From Flavobacteriaceae bacterium MAR_2010_72 (GTDB lineage Bacteria; Bacteroidota; Bacteroidia; Flavobacteriales; Flavobacteriaceae), in NCBI GenBank assembly GCA_003550275.1, contig QXCW01000002.1:3099501-3163500 (forward strand): 64,000 nucleotides of DNA. The letters run 5' to 3'. The notes below the pieces were generated by a model. The model ran no database searches. It was not told the origin of the DNA and was given only the letters and a program-made list of their open reading frames with translations. The position numbers and the translations under genes are program-made. This document shows positions 33,928-42,936 of the stretch, piece by piece (within the stretch, counting starts at the first letter, position 1; every line of letters begins with the position of its first letter).

Positions 33928-34012
33928 CAAAATTGTTTAAGAATCTGCTGCTTCAAATAGTTGAATTAAGAAATTATACCCTTATAAACATTATATAAAG
34001 ACAATAACTTGT

Positions 34013-34020
34013 TAAATTTG
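34013..34020 (+). promoter_or_regulatory. -7 box of aspS
   Basis: TAAATTTG, an exact consensus match, 23 nt before the aspS ATG. Confidence 0.6.
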
Positions 34021-34043
34021 CAACTTAATTTCACGCTTATATT

Positions 34044-35798
34044 ATGTATAGAAGTCATCATTGTGGTGAATTAAGAGCATCACATATTAATTTAGAAGTA
34101 ACACTTTCAGGATGGGTACAAAAAGTACGGGATAAAGGTTTTATGATTTGGGTTGACCTTCGTGACCGCTATGGTATCACCCAGCTTATTTTTGATGAAG
34201 AGCGTACTTCAAAAGCTATCATTGACCAAGCTCAAAAATTAGGACGTGAATTTGTTGTTCAAGTTAAAGGCACTGTAATTGAGCGTGCCTCCAAAAATCC
34301 AAATATCCCGACCGGTGATATTGAGATTCTGGTTACAGAGCTTAATATCTTAAATTCTGCACTATTGCCACCGTTTACTATTGAAGATGAAACGGATGGT
34401 GGAGAAGAATTACGAATGAAATACAGATATCTTGATATCAGACGAAATCCAGTAAAAAACAGTCTAATTTTTAGACATAAAGTTACTCAAGAGGTGAGAA
34501 ACTACTTGTCTGGTCAAGGGTTTATTGAGGTCGAAACGCCCTATTTAATTAAATCAACGCCTGAAGGCGCTCGAGATTTTGTGGTACCATCGAGAATGAA
34601 TGAAGGCCAATTTTATGCGCTTCCACAATCACCTCAAACCTTTAAGCAATTGCTTATGGTTGGCGGTATGGATAAATACTTTCAAATCGTAAAATGTTTT
34701 AGAGATGAAGATTTAAGAGCCGACAGACAACCTGAATTCACTCAAATAGACTGTGAAATGGCTTTTGTAGAGCAAGAAGATATTTTAAATGCTTTTGAAG
34801 GTTTAACTAAACATTTATTAAAGGAAATTAACGGTGTTGATGTCAAAGAATTCCCAAGAATGCTCTATGACGATGCTATGCGACTTTATGGAAATGACAA
34901 GCCAGACATTCGATTTGGAATGCAGTTTGGTGAGTTAAATGCTGTGACTCAACATAAAGATTTTGGCGTTTTTAATTCAGCCGAATTAGTAGTGGGAATA
35001 GCCGTTCCTAGCGCGAACAATTATACCAGAAAAGAAATTGATCAACTTATTGATTGGGTAAAACGACCGCAAATTGGAGCTTTAGGCATGGTGTATTGTC
35101 GTTGTAATGATGACGGCACTTTCAAATCATCGGTTGATAAATTTTATGATCAGGATGACTTGGCAAAATGGGCTGATATTACAGGTGCCAAAGCTGGCGA
35201 TTTAATATGTGTGTTATCTGGCAATACCAACAAGGTTCGTGCGCAATTGAGCGCTTTACGTATGGAGTTGGCCACGCGTTTAGGATTAAGAAAACCTAAT
35301 GAATTTGCCCCGCTTTGGGTAATGGACTTTCCTTTATTGGAATGGGATGAAGCGACTGAACGCTACCATGCCATGCACCACCCATTCACCTCACCAAAAC
35401 CAGGGCAATTAGAGCTGTTAAAAACCGATCCTGGAGCCGTAAAAGCGAATGCATACGATCTCGTTCTCAATGGGAACGAAATTGGTGGTGGTTCCATTAG
35501 AATTCATGATAAAAAAACGCAAGCCTTGATGTTTGATTATTTAGGCTTTTCTGAAGAAGAAGCCAAAGCACAGTTTGGGTTTTTAATGAATGCATTTGAA
35601 TATGGTGCACCGCCACATGGCGGATTGGCATTTGGGCTAGACCGTTTGGTTGCTATCCTTGGAGGTCAAGAGACCATACGCGACTTTATAGCCTTTCCGA
35701 AAAATAATTCTGGTCGTGATGTTATGATCGATGCGCCTGCCAAGATTGATGAAAAACAACTTGAGGAACTTCATTTAAAACTTAATTTAAAATCATAA
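34044..35798 (+). CDS. aspS: aspartate-tRNA ligase
   Basis: A 584-residue class II synthetase with the bacterial-type layout: OB-fold anticodon-binding domain (about 1-105), catalytic core with motif 2 ([18 protein letters not shown], near 218-235), the large bacterial GAD insertion (about 280-420) and motif 3 near [13 protein letters not shown] (about 530-542). It charges tRNA-Asp in the cytoplasm. Because asnS is also present, it may be the discriminating type, but that cannot be read directly here. The gene has its own promoter and a terminator 5 nt after the stop. Confidence 0.97.
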   Translation: MYRSHHCGELRASHINLEVTLSGWVQKVRDKGFMIWVDLRDRYGITQLIFDEERTSKAIIDQAQKLGREFVVQVKGTVIERASKNPNIPTGDIEILVTELNILNSALLPPFTIEDETDGGEELRMKYRYLDIRRNPVKNSLIFRHKVTQEVRNYLSGQGFIEVETPYLIKSTPEGARDFVVPSRMNEGQFYALPQSPQTFKQLLMVGGMDKYFQIVKCFRDEDLRADRQPEFTQIDCEMAFVEQEDILNAFEGLTKHLLKEINGVDVKEFPRMLYDDAMRLYGNDKPDIRFGMQFGELNAVTQHKDFGVFNSAELVVGIAVPSANNYTRKEIDQLIDWVKRPQIGALGMVYCRCNDDGTFKSSVDKFYDQDDLAKWADITGAKAGDLICVLSGNTNKVRAQLSALRMELATRLGLRKPNEFAPLWVMDFPLLEWDEATERYHAMHHPFTSPKPGQLELLKTDPGAVKANAYDLVLNGNEIGGGSIRIHDKKTQALMFDYLGFSEEEAKAQFGFLMNAFEYGAPPHGGLAFGLDRLVAILGGQETIRDFIAFPKNNSGRDVMIDAPAKIDEKQLEELHLKLNLKS

Positions 35799-35802
35799 AA
35801 AC

Positions 35803-35828
35803 AAATCCTGCACTTTGCAGGATTTTTT
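35803..35828 (+). terminator. terminator after aspS
   Basis: A 10-bp perfect stem (AAATCCTGCA/TGCAGGATTT) with a CTT loop, followed by T residues. Confidence 0.85.
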
Positions 35829-35842
35829 AGTAGATTTAATTT

Positions 35843-37621
35843 ATGGCAGAAGCAACGCTTTTAAAGAAAATCCTTATTTGGAGGTATAAACACATCTCCC
35901 AAAAAAATTTCACTTTTTTATTAAGCATTCTGATTGGTTTATTGGCCGGCCTAGTTTCGGTTATTATAAAAAACATAACCTTCGCTATAGAATGGATTTT
36001 AGATAAAGTAATTATTCTGTCCAATAATAGCACCTATTTTATACTTCCAATTATAGGTTTATGGTTGGTTTACCTCTTTGTAAAGCACGTTTCGAAACAA
36101 CCTATTGAGCATGCCATCCCTAGCATTTTATTTTCGCTTTCAAAAAAGAATGGTCTGCTTAAACGAAGTAAAATTTATCTCCCATTGATTACAGCTCCCT
36201 TGACCGCAGGTTTTGGTGGTTCTGTGGGTTTGTTAGGCCCAGCCATAGCATCGGCGTCGGCAATCAGTTCAAACATTGGACAGCTGTTTCATATTGACAG
36301 AAAAACAAAAACATTGCTCATAGGCTGTGCAGCAGCGGGAGCAATTGCGTCTATTTTTCAATCACCTATCGCAGCCATTATATTCGCTATTGAGGTTTTT
36401 AGTTTGGATTTGACTTTTGCCTCCTTGTTACCTTTGTTAATTGCATCCGTTTCATCTGTGTTAACTTCCTATTTTTTGGTGGGTGATGGTGTGTTGTTCA
36501 ATTTTGATGTTTCGGATAAATTTGTTTTAGGCGATACAATGTTTTATATTGCTTTGGGTATTGGTACTGGAATAGGTTCTATCTATTTTTATAAAATCTA
36601 CTTTGCCGTTTATGCCATTTTTAATCGTATTAAAACTAGCGGGCAACGGCTTATTGTTGGTGGTTTAGCCATAGGAATCATGCTTTACTTTATACCGCCT
36701 TTATACGGTGAGGGATTTGGTTTTATAAACGATTTGCTCGAAAATAATCATTTACATGCTTTAGGAAAAACACCCTTTGATGATCATTTAGATAATATTT
36801 GGGTTGTTATTGCATTATTAATTGGTATTACAGTTTTTAAGGCCATAGCAATGACAACCACTTTTGCTGCTGGTGGTGCTGGAGGAATTATAATCCCAAC
36901 TTTGGTTATGGGTAGTGCATTAGGAAACGTGGTTGCAAAAATCATCAATAATTTAGGATTTAATTTTCAGGTGTCTGAAACTAACTTTACCCTTATCGGT
37001 ATGGCTGGATTAATTGCCGGCGTACTTCATGCCCCATTAACTGCCATTTTTCTAATTGCCGAAATCACTGGAGGTTATGAACTTTTTGTTCCATTAATGA
37101 TTACTGTTTCTATGTCATTTATTATTACCAAAAACGCCATTGAACATACGATTTACACAAAAGAATTAGCAGAAAAAGGAACACTTCTTACACATAATAA
37201 AGATCAAAGCGTATTGACCTTGATGACATTAGAAAGTGTCATCGAAACCGATTTTATCCCATTATACCCCGACATGAGTTTGGGAGACATGTTACACAAA
37301 GGTGTTGCCAAATCAAATAGGAATTTATTCCCTGTAATAACCGAAAATCAAACGCTTGTTGGAATTATTCTTTTAGATACCATTAGAGATGTTATGTTTG
37401 ATCAATCCCTATATGAATCTACCACTGTTGAAACATTTATGCAATTTCCACCGGCCTGTATTCAGTTCGAAACAGATTCAATGAAGATGGTCATGCAAAA
37501 ATTTCAAGATTCCGGAGCGTGGAACCTTCCTGTAATTAAAGATGGTGTTTATTATGGTTTTGTTTCTAAATCGAAATTATTAACTGCGTACCGCAGAGAA
37601 TTAATTAACTTTACAACATAG
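35843..37621 (+). CDS. ClC-family chloride channel/antiporter with CBS domains
   Basis: A 592-residue protein: ClC membrane core (about 20-440) followed by two CBS domains (about 455-510 and 525-590), which usually bind adenine nucleotides and gate the protein. The family motif that should read G-[K/R]-E-G-P is GLLGP here (Gly129-Pro133), so the gating/proton glutamate is Leu131. The later motif GGAGGIIIPTLVMG (near 347-360) is intact. Loss of the glutamate suggests uncoupled, channel-like chloride flow or another anion specificity (inference). It is followed by a small membrane protein gene 10 nt downstream. Confidence 0.9.
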   Translation: MAEATLLKKILIWRYKHISQKNFTFLLSILIGLLAGLVSVIIKNITFAIEWILDKVIILSNNSTYFILPIIGLWLVYLFVKHVSKQPIEHAIPSILFSLSKKNGLLKRSKIYLPLITAPLTAGFGGSVGLLGPAIASASAISSNIGQLFHIDRKTKTLLIGCAAAGAIASIFQSPIAAIIFAIEVFSLDLTFASLLPLLIASVSSVLTSYFLVGDGVLFNFDVSDKFVLGDTMFYIALGIGTGIGSIYFYKIYFAVYAIFNRIKTSGQRLIVGGLAIGIMLYFIPPLYGEGFGFINDLLENNHLHALGKTPFDDHLDNIWVVIALLIGITVFKAIAMTTTFAAGGAGGIIIPTLVMGSALGNVVAKIINNLGFNFQVSETNFTLIGMAGLIAGVLHAPLTAIFLIAEITGGYELFVPLMITVSMSFIITKNAIEHTIYTKELAEKGTLLTHNKDQSVLTLMTLESVIETDFIPLYPDMSLGDMLHKGVAKSNRNLFPVITENQTLVGIILLDTIRDVMFDQSLYESTTVETFMQFPPACIQFETDSMKMVMQKFQDSGAWNLPVIKDGVYYGFVSKSKLLTAYRRELINFTT

Positions 37622-37631
37622 GTATTTGATT

Positions 37632-37862
37632 ATGAAGTATATCATTTGGATTCTTTTTTTAGCATCTCTCGGCTTAATTGTATTAGGCTATCTTCTTGAG
37701 TCTGAAAATTCACAAAAGTGGATTGGTTTTGGAGTCGTCGGACTTTTCTTCGTTGTTTTTCCATTATTTTCATATTACCGATGGAAAAATAAAGACCTCA
37801 AAGATTACATGATTACAAAAGAGAACCTTGACAAAATGCGAAATCATAAAAAAAAGTATTGA
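37632..37862 (+). CDS. small two-span membrane protein downstream of clc
   Basis: From the ATG at 37632 (preferred to an in-frame TTG two codons upstream) this is a 76-residue protein with two membrane segments (about 2-21 and 30-49) and a strongly basic cytoplasmic tail ending in a run of Lys/His. I do not recognise a family. It lies 10 nt after the ClC gene on the same strand and is likely co-transcribed. Confidence 0.6.
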   Translation: MKYIIWILFLASLGLIVLGYLLESENSQKWIGFGVVGLFFVVFPLFSYYRWKNKDLKDYMITKENLDKMRNHKKKY

Positions 37863-37918
37863 TTATCAATTTTTTAATAAAAAAACCTTTTGATAACATC
37901 TTGCATTATTTTAAATTA

Positions 37919-37926
37919 TACATTTG
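37919..37926 (+). promoter_or_regulatory. -7 box of the cold-shock gene
   Basis: TACATTTG, exact consensus, 23 nt before the ATG at 37950. Confidence 0.6.
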
Positions 37927-37949
37927 TATTTTAATCAATATTTTTTACC

Positions 37950-38141
37950 ATGACTGGAACAGTTAAATTTTTTAATGATTCAAAGGGATTTGGATTTATT
38001 ACCAACGACGAAACAGGAAAAGACATTTTCGTTCATGTATCAAACCTTAATGGGGTTGAGCTACGTGAAGGTGACAGCGTACAGTACACCGAAGAGGAAG
38101 GAAGAAAAGGAAAGGTTGCTGCAAATGTGCAAGTGATCTAA
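37950..38141 (+). CDS. cold-shock domain protein
   Basis: A 63-residue single-domain OB-fold protein that binds single-stranded RNA/DNA. Both RNA-binding motifs are present: KGFGFI (residues 12-17, RNP1) and IFVHVS (residues 26-31, RNP2). The short 5' leader (about 20 nt) is unlike the long thermosensor leader of enteric cspA, so it is probably not controlled in that way. It is monocistronic, with its own promoter and terminator. Confidence 0.95.
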   Translation: MTGTVKFFNDSKGFGFITNDETGKDIFVHVSNLNGVELREGDSVQYTEEEGRKGKVAANVQVI

Positions 38142-38169
38142 GTAACATATCTTTTATTACAAGTTTCAA

Positions 38170-38198
38170 CGCCCAGCAAATTGTTGGGCGTTTTTTTT
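38170..38198 (+). terminator. terminator after the cold-shock gene
   Basis: CGCCCAGCAA pairs with TTGTTGGGCG (one G-T) and runs into eight T. The T tract abuts the stop of the convergent tadA gene. Confidence 0.85.
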
Positions 38199-38646
38199 AA
38201 TTCAAATTTCGGCGTTCAATAAAAAAACGTTTTAATAATTGTGATGCTTCTTCTTCTAAAACACCACTAACCATTTCGGTTTTGGGGTGTAGTTTTGTTC
38301 CTAAATTCATACAGCCGCGTTCTTCATCTCTAGCTCCAAAAACAATTTTTGATATCTGGCTCCAATTTAAGGCGCCAGCACACATTTGGCAGGGCTCTAA
38401 TGTCACGTACAAAGTGCAATTCATTAAATATTTGCCCCCTAAATAATTAGAGGCAGCAGTTATGGCCTGCATCTCGGCGTGGGCAGTTACATCATTTAAA
38501 AGCTCGGTTAAATTATGAGCACGTGCAATAATTTTATGGTCAATAACAATCACAGCTCCAACAGGAACTTCGCCTTTGTCAAAGGCTATTTCAGCTTCCT
38601 GAAGTGCCTTCTTCATAAAATAAATATCGTCAAACGGGTTTTCCAT
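38197..38646 (-). CDS. tadA: tRNA-specific adenosine deaminase-type nucleoside deaminase
   Basis: A 149-residue zinc deaminase with the two cytidine-deaminase-fold motifs, His-Ala-Glu (HAEMQAI, near 55-61) and Pro-Cys-x-x-Cys (EPCQMCAGAL, near 84-93). The length and AGALNWS context fit TadA, which converts A34 to inosine in tRNA-Arg(ACG). A guanine deaminase-like role is the main alternative. Its ATG is 5 nt after a consensus -7 box, so the mRNA is probably leaderless, and it is divergent from dxs. Confidence 0.9.
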   Translation of the reverse strand: MENPFDDIYFMKKALQEAEIAFDKGEVPVGAVIVIDHKIIARAHNLTELLNDVTAHAEMQAITAASNYLGGKYLMNCTLYVTLEPCQMCAGALNWSQISKIVFGARDEERGCMNLGTKLHPKTEMVSGVLEEEASQLLKRFFIERRNLN

Positions 38647-38651
38647 AGATT

Positions 38652-38659
38652 CAAAAATA
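38652..38659 (-). promoter_or_regulatory. -7 box of tadA (leaderless)
   Basis: TATTTTTG on the minus strand, five nt (AATCT) before the ATG at 38646. Confidence 0.7.
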
Positions 38660-38699
38660 CGATTTCAATTTTAATATGAATCATATCATTTGCAACTCG

Positions 38700-38707
38700 T
38701 ACATTTG
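38700..38707 (+). promoter_or_regulatory. -7 box of dxs (leaderless)
   Basis: TACATTTG, six nt before the ATG at 38714. It is back to back with the tadA promoter, only 40 bp away. Confidence 0.65.
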
Positions 38708-38713
38708 TACCCA

Positions 38714-40492
38714 ATGACCAGATTACTTGACCATATTAACGACCCAAAAGAGCTTCGCAAATTAAATACAGAAGCCTTACCTCAACTCGCTAAAGAATTA
38801 CGTGAATTCATCATCACTATTGTTGCTACAAAGGAAGGCCATCTAGGAGCAAGCCTTGGGGCGGTTGAGCTTACAATTGCCTTACATTATGTATTCAATA
38901 CGCCACATGATTTATTAATCTGGGATGTTGGTCATCAGGCTTATGGTCACAAAATATTGACAGGGAGAAAAGCTATTTTCAACACCAATAGACAATTAGG
39001 AGGAATAAGTGGTTTTCCAAAACGAAGCGAAAGTACCTACGATACTTTTGGTGTAGGACACTCTTCAACATCTATTTCTGCCGCTTTAGGTATGGCCATT
39101 GCATCCCAACTTAAAGGGGAAAACAAACATCATGTGGCCATAATTGGTGATGCCTCCATTGCAAGCGGCATGGCCTTTGAAGGTTTAAATCATGCTGGAG
39201 TTACTGATGTTAATTTGCTTGTTATTTTAAATGATAATGCTATTGGTATTGACCCAAGTGTAGGAGCATTAAAACAATATTTAACCAATGTAAAAAAAGG
39301 GACACAAAAACATGATAATATTTTTGAAGCTCTAAATTTTGACTATTCAGGACCAATTGATGGTCATGATATCTATGCCATCATTACTGAACTTGAGCGC
39401 CTAAAAACGGTTAAAGGGCCCAAATTTTTGCATGTCATTACTACTAAAGGAAAAGGCTTAAAACAAGCAGAAAACGATCAGGTTAAGTATCATGCCCCAG
39501 GAAAATTTGATGCAAAAACTGGAGATTTATGGCCTAAACAAGACCAAGTCGAAGCCCCTAAATTTCAGGACGTGTTTGGGCATACCATTGTTGAATTAGC
39601 CCATAAAAACCCTTTAATTGTTGGTATCACACCTGCAATGCCAACCGGAAGTTCCTTAAAGTATATGATGGAGCAACTGCCTGATCGTGCCTTTGATGTT
39701 GGTATTGCCGAGCAACATGCGGTTACTTTGGCTGCAGGGATGGCAACCCAAGGGCTAATCGTGTTTTGCAACATTTATTCTACGTTTTTACAACGTGCCT
39801 ATGATCAGGTAATTCATGATGTTGCACTTCAAAACCTACCTGTTATCTTTTGTTTGGACAGGGCTGGACTTGTGGGAGAAGACGGCGCAACACATCATGG
39901 CGCATTTGATTTAGCCTATTTGCGCTGTATTCCCAATCTCATCATTTTTTCTCCAAGAAATGAAATTGAACTTCGCCATATCATGTTTACAGCTCAATTG
40001 GGACTACCTCATCCTATCGCAATTAGGTATCCAAGAGGGAAAGGAAGGATTATAGATTGGAAACAACCGTTTTCTAAAATTGAAATTGGTAAAGCTAATA
40101 TCTTAAAAGAAGGAACAACGTTGGCCATATTATCTATTGGAGCTATAGCTGAAAATATTATTGAAGCTATTGATTTGGTTGATTCTGATAAACAAACTAT
40201 AGGGCATTACGATCTGCGATTTGTAAAGCCTTTAGATGAATCACTATTACAAACCATATTTAAGAAATATCAAATAATTTGTACTGTTGAAGATGGTTGT
40301 GTTAATGGAGGATTTGGTTCAGCGATCTTGGAATTTGCTGCTAAATTTAATTTTAAAAACCCTATAAAAGTTATTGGTATTCCCGACCATTTTGTAGAAC
40401 ATGGTTCAGTAATGGAATTACACGCAGAATTAAATTTAGATGCTAAAGGTATTGCAGAAACTTTACAGAACCTTATTGAGCCTCATCTGTAG
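38714..40492 (+). CDS. dxs: 1-deoxy-D-xylulose-5-phosphate synthase
   Basis: A 592-residue thiamine-diphosphate enzyme that condenses pyruvate and glyceraldehyde 3-phosphate, the first step of the MEP isoprenoid route. The TPP-binding GDASIASGMAFEGLNHAG segment (near 146-163) is present, and DVGIAEQHAVTLAAGMA (near 321-337) and DRAGLVGEDGATHHGAFD (near 376-393) are typical DXS stretches. The ATG at 38714 is chosen; a TTG eight codons upstream precedes the -7 box and cannot be in the transcript. The protein is slightly short for the family (about 590 versus 620). The end overlaps the convergent small ORF by 20 nt. Confidence 0.95.
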   Translation: MTRLLDHINDPKELRKLNTEALPQLAKELREFIITIVATKEGHLGASLGAVELTIALHYVFNTPHDLLIWDVGHQAYGHKILTGRKAIFNTNRQLGGISGFPKRSESTYDTFGVGHSSTSISAALGMAIASQLKGENKHHVAIIGDASIASGMAFEGLNHAGVTDVNLLVILNDNAIGIDPSVGALKQYLTNVKKGTQKHDNIFEALNFDYSGPIDGHDIYAIITELERLKTVKGPKFLHVITTKGKGLKQAENDQVKYHAPGKFDAKTGDLWPKQDQVEAPKFQDVFGHTIVELAHKNPLIVGITPAMPTGSSLKYMMEQLPDRAFDVGIAEQHAVTLAAGMATQGLIVFCNIYSTFLQRAYDQVIHDVALQNLPVIFCLDRAGLVGEDGATHHGAFDLAYLRCIPNLIIFSPRNEIELRHIMFTAQLGLPHPIAIRYPRGKGRIIDWKQPFSKIEIGKANILKEGTTLAILSIGAIAENIIEAIDLVDSDKQTIGHYDLRFVKPLDESLLQTIFKKYQIICTVEDGCVNGGFGSAILEFAAKFNFKNPIKVIGIPDHFVEHGSVMELHAELNLDAKGIAETLQNLIEPHL

Positions 40493-40640
40493 TTGCCATA
40501 TCCTGTTGTGCAGGAGCATTATAAACATCTACGCTTTGTTCTAGTTGCGTGTTTTTACTTTTTGAAATATCATCAAGCATTAAAAGAAAAGCCACAGTAA
40601 CAAAAAATATAACTATAGCACTTAAAAGATTTTTTTTCAT
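40473..40640 (-). CDS. small single-span membrane protein
   Basis: A 55-residue protein from the ATG at 40640: MKKNLL, one hydrophobic segment (about 5-22), then an acidic/polar tail rich in Gln, Asp and Ala. A consensus -7 box on the minus strand (40665-40672) lies 24 nt upstream, which supports a real gene. Its last six codons overlap the 3' end of dxs on the other strand. Family unknown. Confidence 0.6.
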   Translation of the reverse strand: MKKNLLSAIVIFFVTVAFLLMLDDISKSKNTQLEQSVDVYNAPAQQDMATTDEAQ

Positions 40641-40664
40641 TGGAATAGTTTTTATTGCACAGGA

Positions 40665-40672
40665 CAAATGTA
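40665..40672 (-). promoter_or_regulatory. -7 box of the small membrane protein gene
   Basis: TACATTTG on the minus strand, exact consensus, 24 nt before the ATG. Confidence 0.55.
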
Positions 40673-40817
40673 ATCAATTTTAGATAAAATGCAAATTTTA
40701 TCGATGAAATGCAACAAATGATTTAATTTTAGCCCTCTAATTGCAAAGATGCCATATAATTGTCTTGGCTCAATCTAGACAATCGAAAATTATTAACAGT
40801 TCTATCAACAATAGGTT

Positions 40818-42161
40818 TTACAAATACGTGCCTTTAATTTTTTTATAGGTAAGAATGGCGTTACTATCCGAGAACTGTGCCACATGGTTACACACTTTTA
40901 AAAGATGCTCATATAAATTACCATCTATGGTTTCAAAGCTATTTGGAAGCAATCTCAAAATGAGCTTATCATAACTTGACAGATTTCCTTTAAATCCATT
41001 GATTATAGCTGTTGTAAAACTCTTTAGAAGTTGATTAATCACTTCATAACCTGCAATTTCCTTTTCAACAACTTCATTAGACTGATAAATATTTTCAACA
41101 CTAACTTTAATAATGTCTTTTATTTGAGCCTCATAGGAGCTAACATCCATTATAGCTTTTGAAAATTTCCCCTGCAAAATAAGTTCTTCATTTGCCATAA
41201 ACGTGTCAACCGCTTCATTAATCAAGGTGTTTATGGCCAAAGCCCTTAAATAACTCAACCTGTCTTGCGTGTTGGAAAGCGAATGATATTTTGTTGTGTT
41301 AATTGAATGCCGCACCAAATTAATTAGATACTCTAAAGCAAATTCTTCCTGAATAAGTCCTAAATTAATACCATCTTCAAAATCGATAATAGTATAACAA
41401 ATATCATCAGCAGCCTCAACCAAATAGGCCAATGGATGTCTTGAAAAACTAATATTATCTTTTGTCCCTGTCCTTATCAATCCCAGTTCAATAGCAACTT
41501 CTATAAAGGCTTCTTTTTCACTTTGAAAAAAACCATACTTTTTATCGGCAATATGTTTAGTAGGTTTTTTAGGCAAGGATTCTTTTGGATATTTCGTAAA
41601 TGCTCCAAGGGTTGCATAGCTCAAGCGCAAACCTCCTTCTCGCCCTATTCTACTTTCGGTTAAAATTTTAAACCCATTTGCATTACCTTCAAAATCGCAC
41701 AAATCCTGATATTGCTTTTCGGTAAGTTGATCCTTAAACTGGTTTCCAAAACCTGATTTAAAAAATTCACCGATCGCTTTTTCTCCTGAATGTCCAAAAG
41801 GAGGATTACCAATATCATGGGCCAAAGAAGCCGCTGCTACAATCGCTCCAAAATCGTTGGCTTGAAACCCATGAACATTTTTTAAATGCGGGTGTTTTTC
41901 TAGAACTTTTTGACCTACGCTTCTACCAATAGATCGCCCAACAACACTAACCTCCAAACTGTGCGTCAAACGGGTATGGACAAAATCGGTTTGGGACAAA
42001 GGCACCACTTGAGTTTTATCTTGAAGACTTCTAAATTCTGAAGAAAATATAATTCTGTCATAGTCAACCTCAAAACCCAAACGGGTTTCATCCTGTTCTT
42101 TTCTTAAGCGTTTATGTGTATCTCCAAAGCGTTTTAAGGACAGTAATTGTTCCCAATTCAT
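40818..42161 (-). CDS. dgt: deoxyguanosinetriphosphate triphosphohydrolase (HD family)
   Basis: A 447-residue HD-domain phosphohydrolase that splits dGTP (or other dNTPs) to the nucleoside and triphosphate. Metal ligands are visible: His of THSLEVSVVGRSIG, the HD pair in AHDIGNPPFGHSGE, and a later Asp in VEAADDICYTIIDFEDG. The N-terminal region shows EFRSLQDKTQV, typical of the family. It balances dNTP pools together with the ribonucleotide reductase encoded at 51676-55367, though the loci are not linked. Confidence 0.94.
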   Translation of the reverse strand: MNWEQLLSLKRFGDTHKRLRKEQDETRLGFEVDYDRIIFSSEFRSLQDKTQVVPLSQTDFVHTRLTHSLEVSVVGRSIGRSVGQKVLEKHPHLKNVHGFQANDFGAIVAAASLAHDIGNPPFGHSGEKAIGEFFKSGFGNQFKDQLTEKQYQDLCDFEGNANGFKILTESRIGREGGLRLSYATLGAFTKYPKESLPKKPTKHIADKKYGFFQSEKEAFIEVAIELGLIRTGTKDNISFSRHPLAYLVEAADDICYTIIDFEDGINLGLIQEEFALEYLINLVRHSINTTKYHSLSNTQDRLSYLRALAINTLINEAVDTFMANEELILQGKFSKAIMDVSSYEAQIKDIIKVSVENIYQSNEVVEKEIAGYEVINQLLKSFTTAIINGFKGNLSSYDKLILRLLPNSFETIDGNLYEHLLKVCNHVAQFSDSNAILTYKKIKGTYL

Positions 42162-42221
42162 AGTATTGTTTTTAGAGTTGGCAATATAACTAAATCAGAT
42201 AAAAATAAAGTTAGAATTTGA

Positions 42222-42298
42222 TAACATTAATCTAACATTTTAATGACAGTTGTTTAATGATTAGGTAACATTAGAAAGGAATCAAAGTCGGTTATTTG
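42222..42298 (+). promoter_or_regulatory. PHO-box-like 11-bp repeat array and -7 element, array A
   Basis: 7-bp half-sites start every 11 bp at 42222 (TAACATT), 42233 (TAACATT), 42244 (TGACAGT), 42255 (TAATGAT) and 42266 (TAACATT). The first pair reads TAACATTaatcTAACATT, the 7-4-7 geometry of a PHO box. The -7 element GTTATTTG (42291-42298) starts its TTTG 29 bp (18+11) after the last good half-site. The ATG of the next gene is at 42322. Confidence 0.65.
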
Positions 42299-42321
42299 CA
42301 TTATAATTTTTTACCGATTTT

Positions 42322-42687
42322 ATGAGGTATTTAACCGTTCTAGTTTTCATTCTTTTTTCTGGCTTTTGTTTTTCTCAAAACAATGGTTCTATTCAAGGGA
42401 TTGTTTTGGATGGAGAAATTAATGACGAACCGCTAATGTATGCCAACGTGTTTATCGAAGGGACAACCGTAGCATCTTCTTCAGATGAAAACGGGTTGTT
42501 TTATTTTCAAAATTTAGCTGATGGAAACTACACATTGGTTTACAGTTTTGCAGGCTATGAAACCAAAAAACTCAATGTAAAGGTCGCTTCAAGCCAAAAA
42601 ACTTCTGTGAGTGTATCCTTATCAGCCAGAACCATCTCCTTCACAGATAGTTCATCACTCATTAAGAGTGAAAAAGGGAAAGACTAA
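42322..42687 (+). CDS. secreted stand-alone carboxypeptidase-regulatory-like domain protein
   Basis: A 121-residue protein with a signal peptide (about 1-18, ending CFSQ) and one carboxypeptidase-regulatory-like beta-sandwich (about 22-105; GSIQGIVLDGE, YANVFIEGTT, DENGLFYFQNL, YTLVYSFAGYET), then a short Ser-rich charged tail. The same domain forms the N-terminus of the TonB-dependent receptor at 44296, with close local identity (GIVxDGE, GTT, YTLVxSFxGY). No plug or barrel follows, so it is either a free periplasmic domain or a remnant. Array A places it in the presumed phosphate regulon. Confidence 0.8.
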   Translation: MRYLTVLVFILFSGFCFSQNNGSIQGIVLDGEINDEPLMYANVFIEGTTVASSSDENGLFYFQNLADGNYTLVYSFAGYETKKLNVKVASSQKTSVSVSLSARTISFTDSSSLIKSEKGKD

Positions 42688-42816
42688 TTCATTTTTTGTA
42701 TATCAAAATAGGGTTTCACTTATACTGCTGAATTTTCAGCACCTATGCTTCCTATAATTTATAAATCATCAATGTTAACTTAAGGTGTTCTAATCTATGG
42801 AATTAGTTGTATCTCA

Positions 42817-42893
42817 TAACCTTTAGTTAACTTTTTTATTACAGAGGTTTAATCCCTAATTAACCTTGACTTTACACTACACTAGTTTCTTTG
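42817..42893 (+). promoter_or_regulatory. PHO-box-like 11-bp repeat array and -7 element, array B
   Basis: Half-sites at 42817 (TAACCTT), 42828 (TAACTTT), 42839 (TTACAGA), 42850 (TAATCCC), 42861 (TAACCTT) and 42872 (TTACACT) keep an exact 11-bp period. TTTG starts at 42890, 18 bp after the last. The sequence around it, TTTCTTTGCAGC, is nearly the same as at array C. Confidence 0.65.
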
Positions 42894-42936
42894 CAGCATA
42901 AAATAAAACACAAAAACTATTCTAAAAATTAATACT

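Noticed and set aside
38690-38713. N-terminal extension of dxs from a TTG start
   Set aside because: It lies upstream of the -7 box at 38700-38707; the ATG at 38714 is the first usable codon.
40759-40783. ATTGTCT/AGACAAT inverted repeat upstream of the small membrane gene and downstream of dgt
   Set aside because: The arms are only 7 bp with an 11-nt gap, no T tract follows, and the position relative to promoters is not informative.
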